Source: Spongiactinospora rosea (GTDB lineage Bacteria > Actinomycetota > Actinomycetes > Streptosporangiales > Streptosporangiaceae). Taken from it: DNA of 64,000 bases. Position 1 is the first letter of the stretch. The number at the start of each line of letters is the position of its first letter. The notes under the pieces were generated by a model, which was not told the origin of the DNA, did no database searches, and saw only the letters and a list, made by a program, of their open reading frames with translations. The stretch is from assembly GCF_003315795.1 (NCBI RefSeq), contig NZ_QMEY01000002.1, forward strand, positions 310,001 through 374,000. The letters are read 5' to 3'. Position numbers and translations under genes: made by a program. Positions 28,101-36,788 of this stretch are shown in pieces.

Positions 28101-29981
28101 ATGGATTATCTGGTGCTGGGCCCACTGGCCGTCCACGGCCACCAGGGCGTCGACCTGACTCCTACACCACCTAAGGTCAGAGAAGTGCTGGCGCTGCTTC
28201 TCCTGCGTAACCAAACTCTTGTGTTGACGTCCGAGCTGATCGACGAACTATGGCCGGACAATCCACCGGTAAGTGCACTTTCAACTTTACAAACTTATAT
28301 ATATAAACTCCGCAATCTGTTATCATCCGCCAGCGACGAGCGGTCTGCGATATTACGGACCAGGCCACATGGCTACATGCTGGCCGTGCCGCCCGAGCAC
28401 ATCGACAGCCACCATTTCGACCGGTTGATGGGCGAGGGCCAGGCCGCCCTTTCGGCCGACGATCCCGGCACGGCGGCCGACCGGCTCGCCCAGGCGCTCT
28501 CCCTGTGGCGCGGCCCCGCGCTCGCCGACGTGACGGCGGGCAGCCTGCTGTCGGCGTACGCGACGGCGCTGGAGGAGAGCCGGCTGCGCGCTCTGGAGCT
28601 GCGGGTCGACGTGGACCTGCGCCTGGGGCGGCACCGCAAGGCGATCAGCGAGTTGAAGACCCTGGTGGGTGATTACCCACTGCACGAGGAGTTCCACGTC
28701 CAGCTGATGCTGGCGTTGCATCGCTCGGGTCGCCGGCCCGAGGCGCTGGACGTTTACCAGCGGTTGCGCGGGCTTTTGGTAGAGGAACTGGGGGTGGAGC
28801 CGTCCGGCAAGGCACAGGCCACACATCAGGCGCTGCTGTCCTCCGAGGACACCCTGGAGGTGCCCATTCCCCCGACCGCCACGATCACCGTCGCCGGTGG
28901 CGGCGGCGGCGAGCGGAGCCAGGACGAGTGGCGGCCGGTGGCCCCGGCCCAGCTTCCACCCGACATGGTGGGGTTCACCAGCAGGTCCGGCGCCCTGGAC
29001 AAACTCCTGGGCGCGCTCGTCGAACCCCGCGCCGACTCGACCCCCGTGGTCGCCATCGGCGGCATGCCGGGGGTGGGCAAGACGGTGCTCGCCGTACACG
29101 CGGCGCACACCCTGCGGCAGTCCTATCCCGATGGGCAGCTCTTCGCGCAGCTCGGCGGGAGCACGTCCAAGCCGGCCGATCCCGCCGACATCCTGGGCGA
29201 CTTCCTCACCGCCGCGGGAGTGCCGGAGGATCGCATCCCGGTCAGCCTGGACGGCCGCATCGGCGCGTTCCGGACCTGGACGGCGCAGCGCCAGGTCCTG
29301 ATCGTCCTGGACGACGCGGCGAGCGCCGCCCAGGTCCAGCCACTGCTCCCGGGCTGCCCGCCCAGCGCCGCCATCGTCACGGGACGCGCCGGTCTCGGCG
29401 GACTCGCCAGCGCGGTACACCTCCAGCTCGACCTGCCCTCGACCGCCGACGGCGTCGAACTCCTGCAAAGCATGATCGGCAGGACGCTCACCGGCGGCGA
29501 GACCCGCGCGGCGGAACTGATCGTGCAGCTCTGCGGCAATCTCCCGCTGGCCATAAGGGCGGTGGGAGGGCGACTGTCGGCGACCAGATGGCCGCTCAAA
29601 AAGATCGCCGAGCGGCTGATCGGCGCCACCCGGCGGCTCGACGAGGTCATCTTCGCCGACATGGACGTACGCGACCGGCTGCTGGCCAGCTACCGGCGGC
29701 TCAGCGAGGAGGAACGCCACCTGCTACGCCTGCTCAGCCTGCTGCCCAGCCCGGTCTTCACCGCGCACGGCGTGGCCAAGCTGCTGCAGTCCGACTCGGA
29801 GATGGTGGACGGCCTGCTCCTGCACCTGGTGGAGAACCATTTCGTACGCGTACTCGCCCAGAACGCCGACGAGATCGTCTACACCTTCCATGAGCTGGTC
29901 AGATTCTTCGCGCAAGAACAGGTCGAACGCGAACTGAGCTACCCCGAAGAATCCGAAGAAGGAACCATGGAACTCCTCTGA
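28101..29981 (+). CDS. SARP-family activator with NB-ARC ATPase domain
   Basis: 626-aa pathway activator. N-terminal OmpR-type winged helix (MDYLVLGPLAVHG ... LALLLLRNQTLVLTSELIDELW), BTAD (about residues 95-240), then NB-ARC with P-loop GGMPGVGKTVL. Ends MELL. GTG 28098 is an alternative start. Two TTA codons (28287-28289, 28320-28322) in a notably AT-rich stretch imply bldA control. SARPs bind direct repeats near -35 and switch on aromatic PKS operons. The last 65 codons are duplicated at 33.9-34.1 kb. Confidence 0.92.
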   Translation: MDYLVLGPLAVHGHQGVDLTPTPPKVREVLALLLLRNQTLVLTSELIDELWPDNPPVSALSTLQTYIYKLRNLLSSASDERSAILRTRPHGYMLAVPPEHIDSHHFDRLMGEGQAALSADDPGTAADRLAQALSLWRGPALADVTAGSLLSAYATALEESRLRALELRVDVDLRLGRHRKAISELKTLVGDYPLHEEFHVQLMLALHRSGRRPEALDVYQRLRGLLVEELGVEPSGKAQATHQALLSSEDTLEVPIPPTATITVAGGGGGERSQDEWRPVAPAQLPPDMVGFTSRSGALDKLLGALVEPRADSTPVVAIGGMPGVGKTVLAVHAAHTLRQSYPDGQLFAQLGGSTSKPADPADILGDFLTAAGVPEDRIPVSLDGRIGAFRTWTAQRQVLIVLDDAASAAQVQPLLPGCPPSAAIVTGRAGLGGLASAVHLQLDLPSTADGVELLQSMIGRTLTGGETRAAELIVQLCGNLPLAIRAVGGRLSATRWPLKKIAERLIGATRRLDEVIFADMDVRDRLLASYRRLSEEERHLLRLLSLLPSPVFTAHGVAKLLQSDSEMVDGLLLHLVENHFVRVLAQNADEIVYTFHELVRFFAQEQVERELSYPEESEEGTMELL

Positions 29982-30130
29982 CCCACCCCCTACCAGCACC
30001 AACGCCAAGGCCGCCGTTGAGGAAGGTTCGCCACTCATCGGGGGTGAAGCGGAGTGCCGGGCCCCCATATTTCACAGAAATGGGGGCCTGGCGAGGTGTC
30101 GGCTGGGTGTCGGCTAGGGGGTCTGGCCGC
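29786..30130 (+). repeat. 345-bp direct repeat, copy 1
   Basis: Identical to 33883-34227 except for 3 substitutions, constant offset 4097 bp, no indels. Holds the last 65 codons of the SARP, its downstream spacer, a minus-strand DUF397 C-terminal remnant (30016-30064, reading GPALRFTPDEWRTFLN) and a small hairpin (30060-30088). This copy is attached to the intact SARP gene. Confidence 0.95.
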
Positions 30131-30180
30131 AGACCAGCGGGATCCGGCGGGCGATCGCAGGGATCATCACGCTGCTCTTT

Positions 30181-31455
30181 CTACGGCCAGTCCACGACGA
30201 GACGGCTGTTGGTCTTGTCGATGACGAAGCGCGGGTCGTCGGCCTTCAGCAGGTCGCGGGCACTGCTGGTGGCCATCCGGAAGGTGGGCGGCGGGGCCTG
30301 GCCACCATGGTCGCGGTCCCATTCGCGGATCGCTTCCACGACCTGCTCGGCCAGCAGGGCGGGATGGATGCCGTGGCCGATGACACCGATCTCCCAGAAC
30401 CGGCCCTGGTCGTCTTCGCCTTCGCGGACGGTCAGGTACGCCAGGTGCTCGCCGTCGAGCGCGGCCATGGAACCCCACCCGAAGTGCGGGTCGAACCCGG
30501 GCCGCCGGCCGGGCATCCGGGACAGGCCGTTGGGCAGGACGCACGCCAGCCACAGGTACAGCCACTCCCAGTTGGAGCCCTGCCGGAACTTCACGCCGGT
30601 GTAGATACTTCGGATGGGCGCGTCCAGGATGGCCGGCATCGCCGCGCGGTCGACGAGCTGCTCGCTGAAGGTTTCCAGCCGGACGTTGCCCTCGCCCGTG
30701 ATCGGGATCCGGATGTAGAGGTCGTCGCCGATGCCCTTGCGCAGCGGGATGAACGTGGCCATCTCGCAGGAGACCGTCCGCCAGGTGCCGTCGCCGTTGT
30801 CCTCGAAGGCGAAGGAGCGGCTGATGCTGCCGCGGATCCGCATCGGCAGGACCATACGGCCGCCGGGGGCGAGCTGGCCGAGGACGGTGAGCGGGACGTC
30901 GCCGGCGCCCACGGTGAACTGGATCCGATCGAACGGGGCATGCTGCGGCAGTCCCGCCGCGGCGTCGGCCAGGACCACGTCCACGTTCCGGATCCCGGCT
31001 TCGATCACGTGCCGGCGGGCGGTGCCGACGAGGTCGGCGTCCACGTCCACGGTCCACACGTGGCCGCCGGGAGCGACCAGGCGGCCCAGCAGCGTGGCGT
31101 TGTAGCCGGTGGCGGCCCCGCCTTCCAGGACCTTGTGGCCGGGCCGGGCGTCAAGCTGTTCCAGCTGGATGGCGACGATGGACGGCGCGGAGATGCAGGA
31201 GATCATCTCACCGCCGGGGTCGTGCTTGATCGGCACGGCGTCGTCGGCGTACGCGCTGTAGACGTCAGCGTCCGGGATGAACCGGTGGCGCTCGACGTCG
31301 CGGAACGCCTGGGTGATCGCCGGAGTGCGCAGGTGGCCTGAGGTGGTGAACCTGGCCACCATCGCCTCGCGCAGTTGCGTGGGGTCGGCCGTTGTCGTGA
31401 TGGTGCTCTCCATCCTTGTGAAAGGGGTCGCGAGTGAGGACCGGGGGGCGGACAT
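30181..31455 (-). CDS. FxLD-type peptide methyltransferase (PCMT-like)
   Basis: 424-aa protein with an N-terminal protein-L-isoaspartate O-methyltransferase-like domain: REAMVARFTTSGHLRTPAI, HRFIPDADVYSAYADD, SAM motif VLEGGAATGYNATLLGRL, then PGGRMVLPMRI. A long C-terminal extension follows. This layout matches the methyltransferases of FxLD-type lanthipeptide systems. The usual motif I Gly is Ala (GGAATG). Start set at 31455 because of GGAGG 10 bp upstream, although the frame stays open back into a LanB remnant. No precursor peptide or LanC was found, so it may be an orphan. Confidence 0.7.
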   Translation of the reverse strand: MSAPRSSLATPFTRMESTITTTADPTQLREAMVARFTTSGHLRTPAITQAFRDVERHRFIPDADVYSAYADDAVPIKHDPGGEMISCISAPSIVAIQLEQLDARPGHKVLEGGAATGYNATLLGRLVAPGGHVWTVDVDADLVGTARRHVIEAGIRNVDVVLADAAAGLPQHAPFDRIQFTVGAGDVPLTVLGQLAPGGRMVLPMRIRGSISRSFAFEDNGDGTWRTVSCEMATFIPLRKGIGDDLYIRIPITGEGNVRLETFSEQLVDRAAMPAILDAPIRSIYTGVKFRQGSNWEWLYLWLACVLPNGLSRMPGRRPGFDPHFGWGSMAALDGEHLAYLTVREGEDDQGRFWEIGVIGHGIHPALLAEQVVEAIREWDRDHGGQAPPPTFRMATSSARDLLKADDPRFVIDKTNSRLVVDWP

Positions 31456-31806
31456 GTCGGTGTCGCCTCCGAAGGCGGCGTACCGGCCCAGCCAGGCCGC
31501 CGCTGCCTGCTCGGCCACGGGTACGGAGGCGCGGTTGAACGCGAAGATCGCATGGTGGGCGAGGACCTGACGAAGGCCTCTGGTCAAGCGTCCACCGGCC
31601 GCGAGGCGTGCCAGGCCGCGTCCGGCGTCCTCGAACGCGGCGACTCGCTCTGACCAGCCGGGCTCGGCGGTTTCCCGCTGGGTGGCGTCCGCGCTCATGA
31701 GCCGTCGCATGGCGGCGAACGCCGTCGTGCGACGAGCCGGGGCGGGCGGGGCGGTCGCGGGGCGAAGCCGTCCGATCTTGGCCCACACGTCGCCGATCTC
31801 GAGCTT
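31456..31806 (-). pseudogene. C-terminal remnant of a LanB-like/thiopeptide-type dehydratase
   Basis: In frame with the methyltransferase, about 115 residues resemble the C-terminal end of LanB/thiopeptide-type bacteriocin proteins: VWAKIGRLRP ... FAAMRRLMSADA ... VAAFEDAGRGLARLA ... LRQVLAHHAIFAFNR. The rest of the gene is gone; at about 31806 the sequence switches to an XRE gene in another frame. A deletion joining the two genes is the simplest reading. Confidence 0.55.
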
Positions 31807-32500
31807 TGTCGTATATGGAGAACGTCTCGGTCGGCCGCTGTAGGCGAGGAGCTCCGAGAGGGATGACGCCTAGCGACAGGTTCGGTTGCCGCATACCGAT
31901 GAGCATATGCCTGAGCTGGTCTCGCATCACTTCGTCATCGGCGGTGAAGCGGTGCCGTAGAACCTGCTCCTCAACGAGCATCGCGCAGCGACGTCCAGCG
32001 CCAGGCTCAAGGAAGCGCCGACGGGCCACCCGCGCCCACACAGCCGCCTCAATGTCGCTCGCAGCAGCGTTGTGGAAGGAGTCGAAGCGCGTGATGACCT
32101 CCCGGATATAGGCCGGCGTCTGCAACGGCCAGGGAATGACTCCAGCGCAGTAGAAACGGAAAAGAGTCGTCTCCTCGTAAAGCGGCAGCCGGAGTTCTTG
32201 CATTCGCTTCTGGCTTCGTTGGACACGGCGCCATTCGACGTAGGCGTTCTCTGCGTTGCGAGAGGCCGCAATCAGGTTCGGAATCTCCTGCGGAACCTTG
32301 CAAATGGTGCACCACAGACGAATGTCATCGTCCGTTGGAGGGGTGCGTCCGATAAGGATGCGTGAGACCCGCGATTCGTGCCAGCCGGCGAGCCTTGCGA
32401 AGGCTCGGTTGGTGAACCCGGCGTCTCGAAGGATCTCGCGGAAACGATCAGCGATCGCCTTGCGGGCCTGCCGGGCGCTGGACGAGGGTGATGTTGCCAT
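31807..32500 (-). pseudogene. Truncated XRE regulator (DUF5753 type)
   Basis: About 231 residues are XRE-like: N-terminal HTH (REILRDAGFTNRAFARLAGWHESRVSRIL), then a DUF5753-like ligand region (YCAGVIPWPLQTPAYIREVI, LEPGAGRRCAMLVEEQVLRHR, LSLGVIPLGAPRL) ending TFSIYD. From about 31806 the frame reads on through Arg-rich non-native sequence to 31265, so the final about 45 residues typical of the family are lost. Confidence 0.65.
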
Positions 32501-32513
32501 TGCGGAACGCGGT

Positions 32514-33032
32514 TCAGGCTAGCCGAAACTCCGCGTGGTCGGTAGCACGCTTCCACACCGCCTGGAATGCGGTTGAGCACAGCTCGGTCTCGGCCGGGTC
32601 GTCCGATGTCTCGTATCCAGCGGGATCGCCATCGCCGCTCTGAAACACCCAGCACACCAGGCCGTCGTCGAACTGCCAGAAGTCACAGCCTGGCACTGCG
32701 ATGTCCCGGGCCTGCGGCCGAGGGAGCCACCGGACATGCTCACCGGCCGTGAGATTGGTGAAGGGGGTGACAAGGTGCTCGTATCTGATGAAGTCGCTGG
32801 CGGGCTCAGAGAAGACCCGAGCCCTTCGGAACTCGACCCCTCGTTCTACATGGCCGCGAACCATCTGATTCCAGGGCCGCCAGAAGTCGAACTCGGCGAT
32901 TTCCTCCAACGGAGCCCCATCTCGCCATGCTCTGAATCCTCGACTCATTCCGTACGTGTCACGCATCTCCAGGTGCGTGACTGATCGCCGAGTCTGCGCA
33001 AATAGCTCAGTCAAAACGTGGATCATTGCCAC
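32514..33032 (-). CDS. DUF6879-like protein
   Basis: 172 aa: LFAQTRRSVTHLEMRDTYGM, WRPWNQMVRGHVERGVEFRRARVFSEPASDFIRYEH, VRWLPRPQARDIAVPGCDFWQFDD. This matches a protein family common beside XRE/DUF397 genes in actinomycetes; function unknown. GTG 33032 chosen for GGGAGG spacing; ATG 33026 possible. Overlaps the upstream small gene by 26 bp and precedes the truncated XRE by 13 bp, a usual regulator/partner layout. Confidence 0.6.
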   Translation of the reverse strand: MAMIHVLTELFAQTRRSVTHLEMRDTYGMSRGFRAWRDGAPLEEIAEFDFWRPWNQMVRGHVERGVEFRRARVFSEPASDFIRYEHLVTPFTNLTAGEHVRWLPRPQARDIAVPGCDFWQFDDGLVCWVFQSGDGDPAGYETSDDPAETELCSTAFQAVWKRATDHAEFRLA

Positions 33033-33246
33033 CGCATGCCTCCCACAGCGCCTTCTTCAGCTCCCTCGGCACCCGGAAGGCTCGTTCGTGAGGCTCGATG
33101 TGGCTCACCGCCTCGATCTCGGCGAGCACTCGCTGATCCTCTTCTGGCCATCCGACGATGACGAGACTGCCATCGGCGTCGTCTACATGTACCGATGGGC
33201 AGCTCTCCTGCTCGCTGCCGCCCTTCCCGTAGAACCGTAGCGTCAT
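33007..33246 (-). CDS. Small hypothetical protein (DUF6879 partner)
   Basis: 79-aa acidic protein: MTLRFYGKGGSEQESCPSVHVDDADGSLVIVGWPEED, ending in VPRELKKALWEAC. Short beta-rich proteins like this precede DUF6879 genes in actinomycetes. ATG 33246; the stop overlaps the next gene. Function unknown. Confidence 0.6.
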   Translation of the reverse strand: MTLRFYGKGGSEQESCPSVHVDDADGSLVIVGWPEEDQRVLAEIEAVSHIEPHERAFRVPRELKKALWEACGGNDPRFD

Positions 33247-33882
33247 CTGGTGCTCCTAACGTGCAGGTGTGTACGAGCTAGTACGTTCCCTGAGCTTCTA
33301 GCATGCTCGCGAGGGGAGTCAAGGCGAGCAACGATTCGCAGCATCGTTTCGGGAGAACCGGCTCGCCAAATAGAGAGGATTGACCACGTATATGAGAATA
33401 AAGATATCGGTAGTACCGTTTATGCCAGCGTCGGCGGTATGTCCAAATCCGGGTTTACGGAAAGGGAGATGGCCCCCGACATCGAGCATATGACAGAGTC
33501 GTCGCAAACACATGTGATCAATGGCTGCTGCGAGCAGCATGGCCAGACGCTCGGCCGGGGTGTCCCAGACGATGACCCATCTCTTCAACACCGGAGCCAC
33601 CGTCTTCCCATCGGGAGCGGACAGCTCAACGCGGACAATGGTTCGGACATGCTGAACAAGTTCATTGCTGCGCGCCGGGTACGTGGCGGTGACCAACAGG
33701 TCGGACGCGCAGGGACCTCAGAGGTGCAGCTGAGGCGAGTCGATCGATCGCCTCCCCGAGCAGTTGCTTACGGTAGACCGTCGCGGCTTCACCCAGCACG
33801 ACGAGTGCCTGCCCTGCCTCGGCGACGAGTTGATCGTGCTCCAGGTAGCACAGGTACGTCGGGGTGTCTTGCGCCAGGGAAA
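33247..33882. other. Gene-poor stretch inside the island
   Basis: 636 bp without a convincing intact gene. GC falls at about 33360-33500. On the minus strand about 33700-33880 reads YLCYLEHDQLVAEAGQALVV and LLGEAIDRLAS before running into a stop, and another frame continues with VTATYPARSNELVQHV. This could be a frameshifted remnant of a regulator, but I cannot name it. Confidence 0.35.
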
Positions 33883-33883
33883 G

Positions 33884-34078
33884 CAGTCCGACTCGGAGAT
33901 GGTGGACGGTCTGCTCCTGCACCTGGTGGAGAACCATTTCGTGCGCGTACTCGCCCAGAACGCCGACGAGATCGTCTACACCTTCCATGAGCTGGTCAGA
34001 TTCTTCGCGCAAGAACAGGTCGAACGCGAACTGAGCTACCCCGAAGAATCCGAAGAAGGAACCATGGAACTCCTCTGA
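33884..34078 (+). pseudogene. Headless SARP 3' fragment
   Basis: 64 codons from QSDSEMVDGLLLHLVENHF to the stop, identical in protein sequence to the end of the SARP at 29787-29981. No start codon, DNA-binding domain or BTAD precedes it; upstream sequence is unrelated. A duplication by-product. Confidence 0.9.
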
Positions 34079-34112
34079 CCCACCCCCTACCAGCACCAAC
34101 GCCAAGGCCGCC

Positions 34113-34161
34113 GTTGAGGAAGGTTCGCCACTCATCGGGGGTGAAGCGGAGTGCCGGGCCC
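34113..34161 (-). pseudogene. DUF397 C-terminal remnant
   Basis: Minus-strand GPALRFTPDEWRTFLN is the conserved end of DUF397 proteins but lacks the N-terminal half. The adjacent intact DUF397 gene (34211-34432) ends with the same motif, so this is an old tandem DUF397 relic later copied inside the 345-bp repeat. Confidence 0.65.
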
Positions 34162-34210
34162 CCATATTTCACAGAAATGGGGGCCTGGCGGGGTGTCGGC
34201 TGGGTGTCGG

Positions 34211-34432
34211 CTAGGGGGTCTGGCCGCTTTTGATGTTTGTGAGGAAGGTTCGCCACTCGTCAGGAGTGAAGCGGAGTGCCGGGCCGGTGGGGTTCTTGCT
34301 GTCTCGTACCGCGACGACGCCGGGGACGTTGGAGGCAACCTCGACACAGTTGCCGCCATTGTTGCCGCTGTGAGTACTCTTCCTCCACACCGCCTCGGGG
34401 AGGTTCGGGTGGATCAGGTCTCGGGCTTCCAT
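34211..34432 (-). CDS. DUF397 protein
   Basis: 73-aa DUF397 protein: WRKSTHSGNNGGNCVEVASNVPGVVAVRDSKNPTGPALRFTPDEW. These small proteins are paired with XRE regulators of the DUF5753 type in actinomycetes, probably as partner or antitoxin-like modulators. The start overlaps the upstream XRE gene by 19 bp. Confidence 0.88.
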   Translation of the reverse strand: MEARDLIHPNLPEAVWRKSTHSGNNGGNCVEVASNVPGVVAVRDSKNPTGPALRFTPDEWRTFLTNIKSGQTP

Positions 34433-35250
34433 AGCTGTACCGCTTCCTCGATCCTTTCAAGTGACTCACTTGCCGAGTAAGCCTGTGTCCGTAGTCTGTC
34501 ATACCGATCTATGATCAGCGAAACAACTTCAGGCTTTGCGGATACCTCACCCTCGCCAGCGGAGTCTATGGACGCGGTGGTCGGCGCATCCTTGCCTTCG
34601 GCGATGATGAAGGAAGACGACAAGCCGTCAGTGCAAGCGGTGTCGTAGGGGACTAGTTGTAAGGTTACCCGCCGCCGCCGCGCAACCGCCGCGAGGTAGA
34701 GAAGTTGACCATACATGACCTCTCTGCCACCGATGGGCCGCTTGAGCACCCATTCGTCCATCAGTACATAGAGGTCTGGCGGGGCGTCGCGGCTCAGTAT
34801 CTGCTGACGGGCCATGCGGGCGGTGACCTGCTCTTCAACCTGCGTTTCGGGCATCGAGAAGCGGCCAAGGAAGACCGCCCGCGCGTACGCCTCAGTCTGG
34901 AGCAGGCCAGGAACCAGCAGCGGATCCCAGGTCCGGAGTATCACGGCGTTGGGCTCGATCTCATCCAGCCAATGGGCGTACCACTCAGGGCTGCCAGTCT
35001 GCGGATGCGCGATGCGGCGAGCCAGGCGCACGAAGTGCACGTCTAGTTCAAACAGCCGATCGAGAGCGGCAGCAAAATCAGGCTGTGGGATTCGGACGCC
35101 TCGTTCGACACTCGAAACCAGGCTTGCTGAGCATCCGCACGCGTGCGCGACTCGGGCCTGCGATAGGCCGGCCTCACGCCGCAGCCTGCGCAGCTCAGCC
35201 GCGAACCGCATCACGGCAGGATCGAGGGATTCGGGGGGCTCCGCCGACAC
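34414..35250 (-). CDS. XRE-family regulator with DUF5753
   Basis: 278 aa. HTH: LRRLRREAGLSQARVAHACGCSASLVSSVERG. DUF5753: ILRTWDPLLVPGLLQTEAYARAVF, VTARMARQQIL, VLMDEWVLKRPIGG, LQLVPYD. Intact, with the family's normal length. Operon with DUF397, divergent from the GHKL ATPase gene. A local regulator of cell-surface or developmental type; no link to the PKS genes is visible. Confidence 0.88.
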   Translation of the reverse strand: MSAEPPESLDPAVMRFAAELRRLRREAGLSQARVAHACGCSASLVSSVERGVRIPQPDFAAALDRLFELDVHFVRLARRIAHPQTGSPEWYAHWLDEIEPNAVILRTWDPLLVPGLLQTEAYARAVFLGRFSMPETQVEEQVTARMARQQILSRDAPPDLYVLMDEWVLKRPIGGREVMYGQLLYLAAVARRRRVTLQLVPYDTACTDGLSSSFIIAEGKDAPTTASIDSAGEGEVSAKPEVVSLIIDRYDRLRTQAYSASESLERIEEAVQLWKPET

Positions 35251-35423
35251 GCTTCGACCTCCTCAAGTGTGCGTCTAACACTTACTTAGCACAGGAGCCG
35301 TGCGACCCACACGAAAGTCTCAAGAGTTCGTCGGTAGTTGTCGGCGCATAGCTCAAGACACGAGCCTGTGACCTGGATCAAAGTGGGAACCCGAGCCGCT
35401 TCGACACAACGGCAGGTTCAACA

Positions 35424-35861
35424 ATGACTATTTCACCACAGCTAGACATAAACGCCTACAACGATGTGATTTGGACGGTATGCACCTTCCCCGGGACTCA
35501 GGATCAGATCGCCAACGCCCGGCGCGTCGTCAGTGCCCTATGGGAGCGTCACCAGGATCTCGACGGCCTGATCTTGGATGACCTCCTATTGCTGGTCTCC
35601 GAGCTGGTAAGCAACGCCATCCGGCACACCAGAAGCGGCCAAGGCGGTCGGGTGACCCTGGTCATCGTGGCACTCGACTCCTGGACGCATGTCGAGGTGA
35701 TCGACGACGGCTCACCTCACATACCCCGTGTCATGGAGAGCGATGAGTCCACAATGGGTGGCCGTGGTCTTGCCATCGTCGATCACATCGCTAGCCGGTG
35801 GGGTCATTACCAGGACCTGCCGAGTCGGCGGGCGGTCTGGTTCGAGATGGGAGCCGCGTAA
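35424..35861 (+). CDS. GHKL ATP-binding protein (RsbW-like)
   Basis: 145-aa HATPase_c_2 protein: N-box ELVSNAIRHT, G1 DDGS, G2 GGRGLAIVDHI. Such single-domain anti-sigma/serine kinase-like proteins accompany XRE/DUF397 pairs. Divergent from the XRE gene across 173 bp. Stop overlaps the next ATG (TAATG). Confidence 0.87.
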   Translation: MTISPQLDINAYNDVIWTVCTFPGTQDQIANARRVVSALWERHQDLDGLILDDLLLLVSELVSNAIRHTRSGQGGRVTLVIVALDSWTHVEVIDDGSPHIPRVMESDESTMGGRGLAIVDHIASRWGHYQDLPSRRAVWFEMGAA

Positions 35862-36157
35862 TGGCTCTGATGGTCCAGATCGCCAAGATCGGTACCGGGG
35901 GATGGCTCCGGATATGGGATGACTGCGACGAGACCAGCACCGGTGTCCATGTCTCGCGCACGGACTTCACCCGGTGGCTCACGGCCGTGAAGGAGGGCAA
36001 GTTCGCACCCGATCGCTACAAAGACCTGCTGAGGTTGCACATCGGCGACCTGATAGCCGGGCCCCGCTCCTACATCGTCACCACAGGCGATTCCTGGAGC
36101 CGTTTCGTACTGGAGGCCAGGCGCGGCGCGTACGACGAATTCCGGACACGGATGTGA
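35861..36157 (+). CDS. Hypothetical protein
   Basis: 98 aa, coupled to the GHKL gene by TAATG. VQIAKIGTGGWLRIWDDCDE and SRTDFTRWLTAVKEGKFAPDRYKDLLRL suggest a small soluble protein loosely like DUF397-type partners. No confident family. Confidence 0.6.
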   Translation: MALMVQIAKIGTGGWLRIWDDCDETSTGVHVSRTDFTRWLTAVKEGKFAPDRYKDLLRLHIGDLIAGPRSYIVTTGDSWSRFVLEARRGAYDEFRTRM

Positions 36158-36166
36158 CCGGCCGCC

Positions 36167-36376
36167 ATGGCATCACGAGACTGGGCCGTATCGGGACGCG
36201 TCGCCTTGCGGTGGATCAACGGGAAGCTGGTCGTCCTTACCCCCGAGAAGACCAAGACCCTGCACGAGGTCATTGCCGAGTACGAGGAGCGGGAAGCCAA
36301 CCGACAGAAACGCGAGCTGCAAATCCTTGGCGGCCTGATCGACAAGGCTCTCAGCCACGCAAGGCGAGGGGCGTAG
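36167..36376 (+). CDS. Small hypothetical protein
   Basis: 69 aa: WAVSGRVALRWINGKLVVLTPEKTKT, then a charged helix HEVIAEYEEREANRQKRELQILGGLIDKAL likely to form a coiled coil. 9 bp after its neighbour, so probably the same operon. No family recognised. Confidence 0.5.
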   Translation: MASRDWAVSGRVALRWINGKLVVLTPEKTKTLHEVIAEYEEREANRQKRELQILGGLIDKALSHARRGA

Positions 36377-36419
36377 TCGCTGTCGGCAGGTCAGGAAGGC
36401 GCTTCTCCAGGAGGCGTAC

Positions 36420-36761
36420 GGGCCACCCGGCCGTGCCCGGTGTGGCGGTTGTGGCTGTGTTGCCGGCCATCTGGGCACACCCCCTTGACTCTCCCCGTGG
36501 CTGCGTCGTCACATTCTTGACGATCGGCTCGTGCAGGTCGAAACGGTCTCCGCGGAGTTGAATTTGGCGCAGCCGCAAGAGATCGAAACCTATGACGCCA
36601 CGTTCAAGCGGTTCGCCGCCCTCGCCTCCTACGGCTCCTCGGCGCGGTCGATCATCGCAGGCGTCATGAGCACGCTGAGCGCCGAACTTGAGGCTGCCCG
36701 ACCCTCGCGCGAGGGCGTGCCAAATGACGCCTCACCAGGCGGAACAGGCCCACGGGACTAG
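36420..36761 (+). pseudogene. Frameshifted C-terminal fragment of a second XRE/DUF5753 gene
   Basis: One frame reads VAVVAVLPAIWAHPLDSPRGCVVTFLT; near 36520 a frame change leads into DDRLVQVETVSAELNLAQPQEI and YDATFKRFAALASYGSSARSII, typical of the end of DUF5753 regulators. The N-terminal HTH is absent. A decayed gene, more evidence that this stretch has been rearranged. Confidence 0.5.
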
Positions 36762-36788
36762 GCGGAGTGCGACAGCTTCACGGTCACC

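Larger units (their letters stand above)
33883..34227 (+). repeat. 345-bp direct repeat, copy 2
   Basis: Near-identical to 29786-30130 (differences at the equivalents of 29813, 29846 and 30093). It carries a headless SARP 3' end and a DUF397 C-terminal remnant, and abuts the intact DUF397 gene. Copies 1 and 2 bracket 30131-33882. Confidence 0.95.

Noticed and set aside
27730..28125. 131-residue minus-strand frame upstream of SARP
   Set aside because: No homology by eye, overlaps the SARP start, and has no ribosome site; the region looks regulatory.
33319..33696. 125-residue minus-strand frame in the island
   Set aside because: Parts look coding (VTATYPARSNELVQHV), but it is incomplete, AT-rich in its second half and lacks a recognisable family.
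29786..34227. Integrative element with att sites
   Set aside because: The direct repeats are suggestive, but no integrase, transposase, tRNA target or replication gene lies between them.
36420..36761. Missing tail of the truncated XRE gene at 31.8-32.5 kb
   Set aside because: Both pieces contain the F-x-IYD/TFL-DD region with different sequences, so they overlap and must come from two genes.
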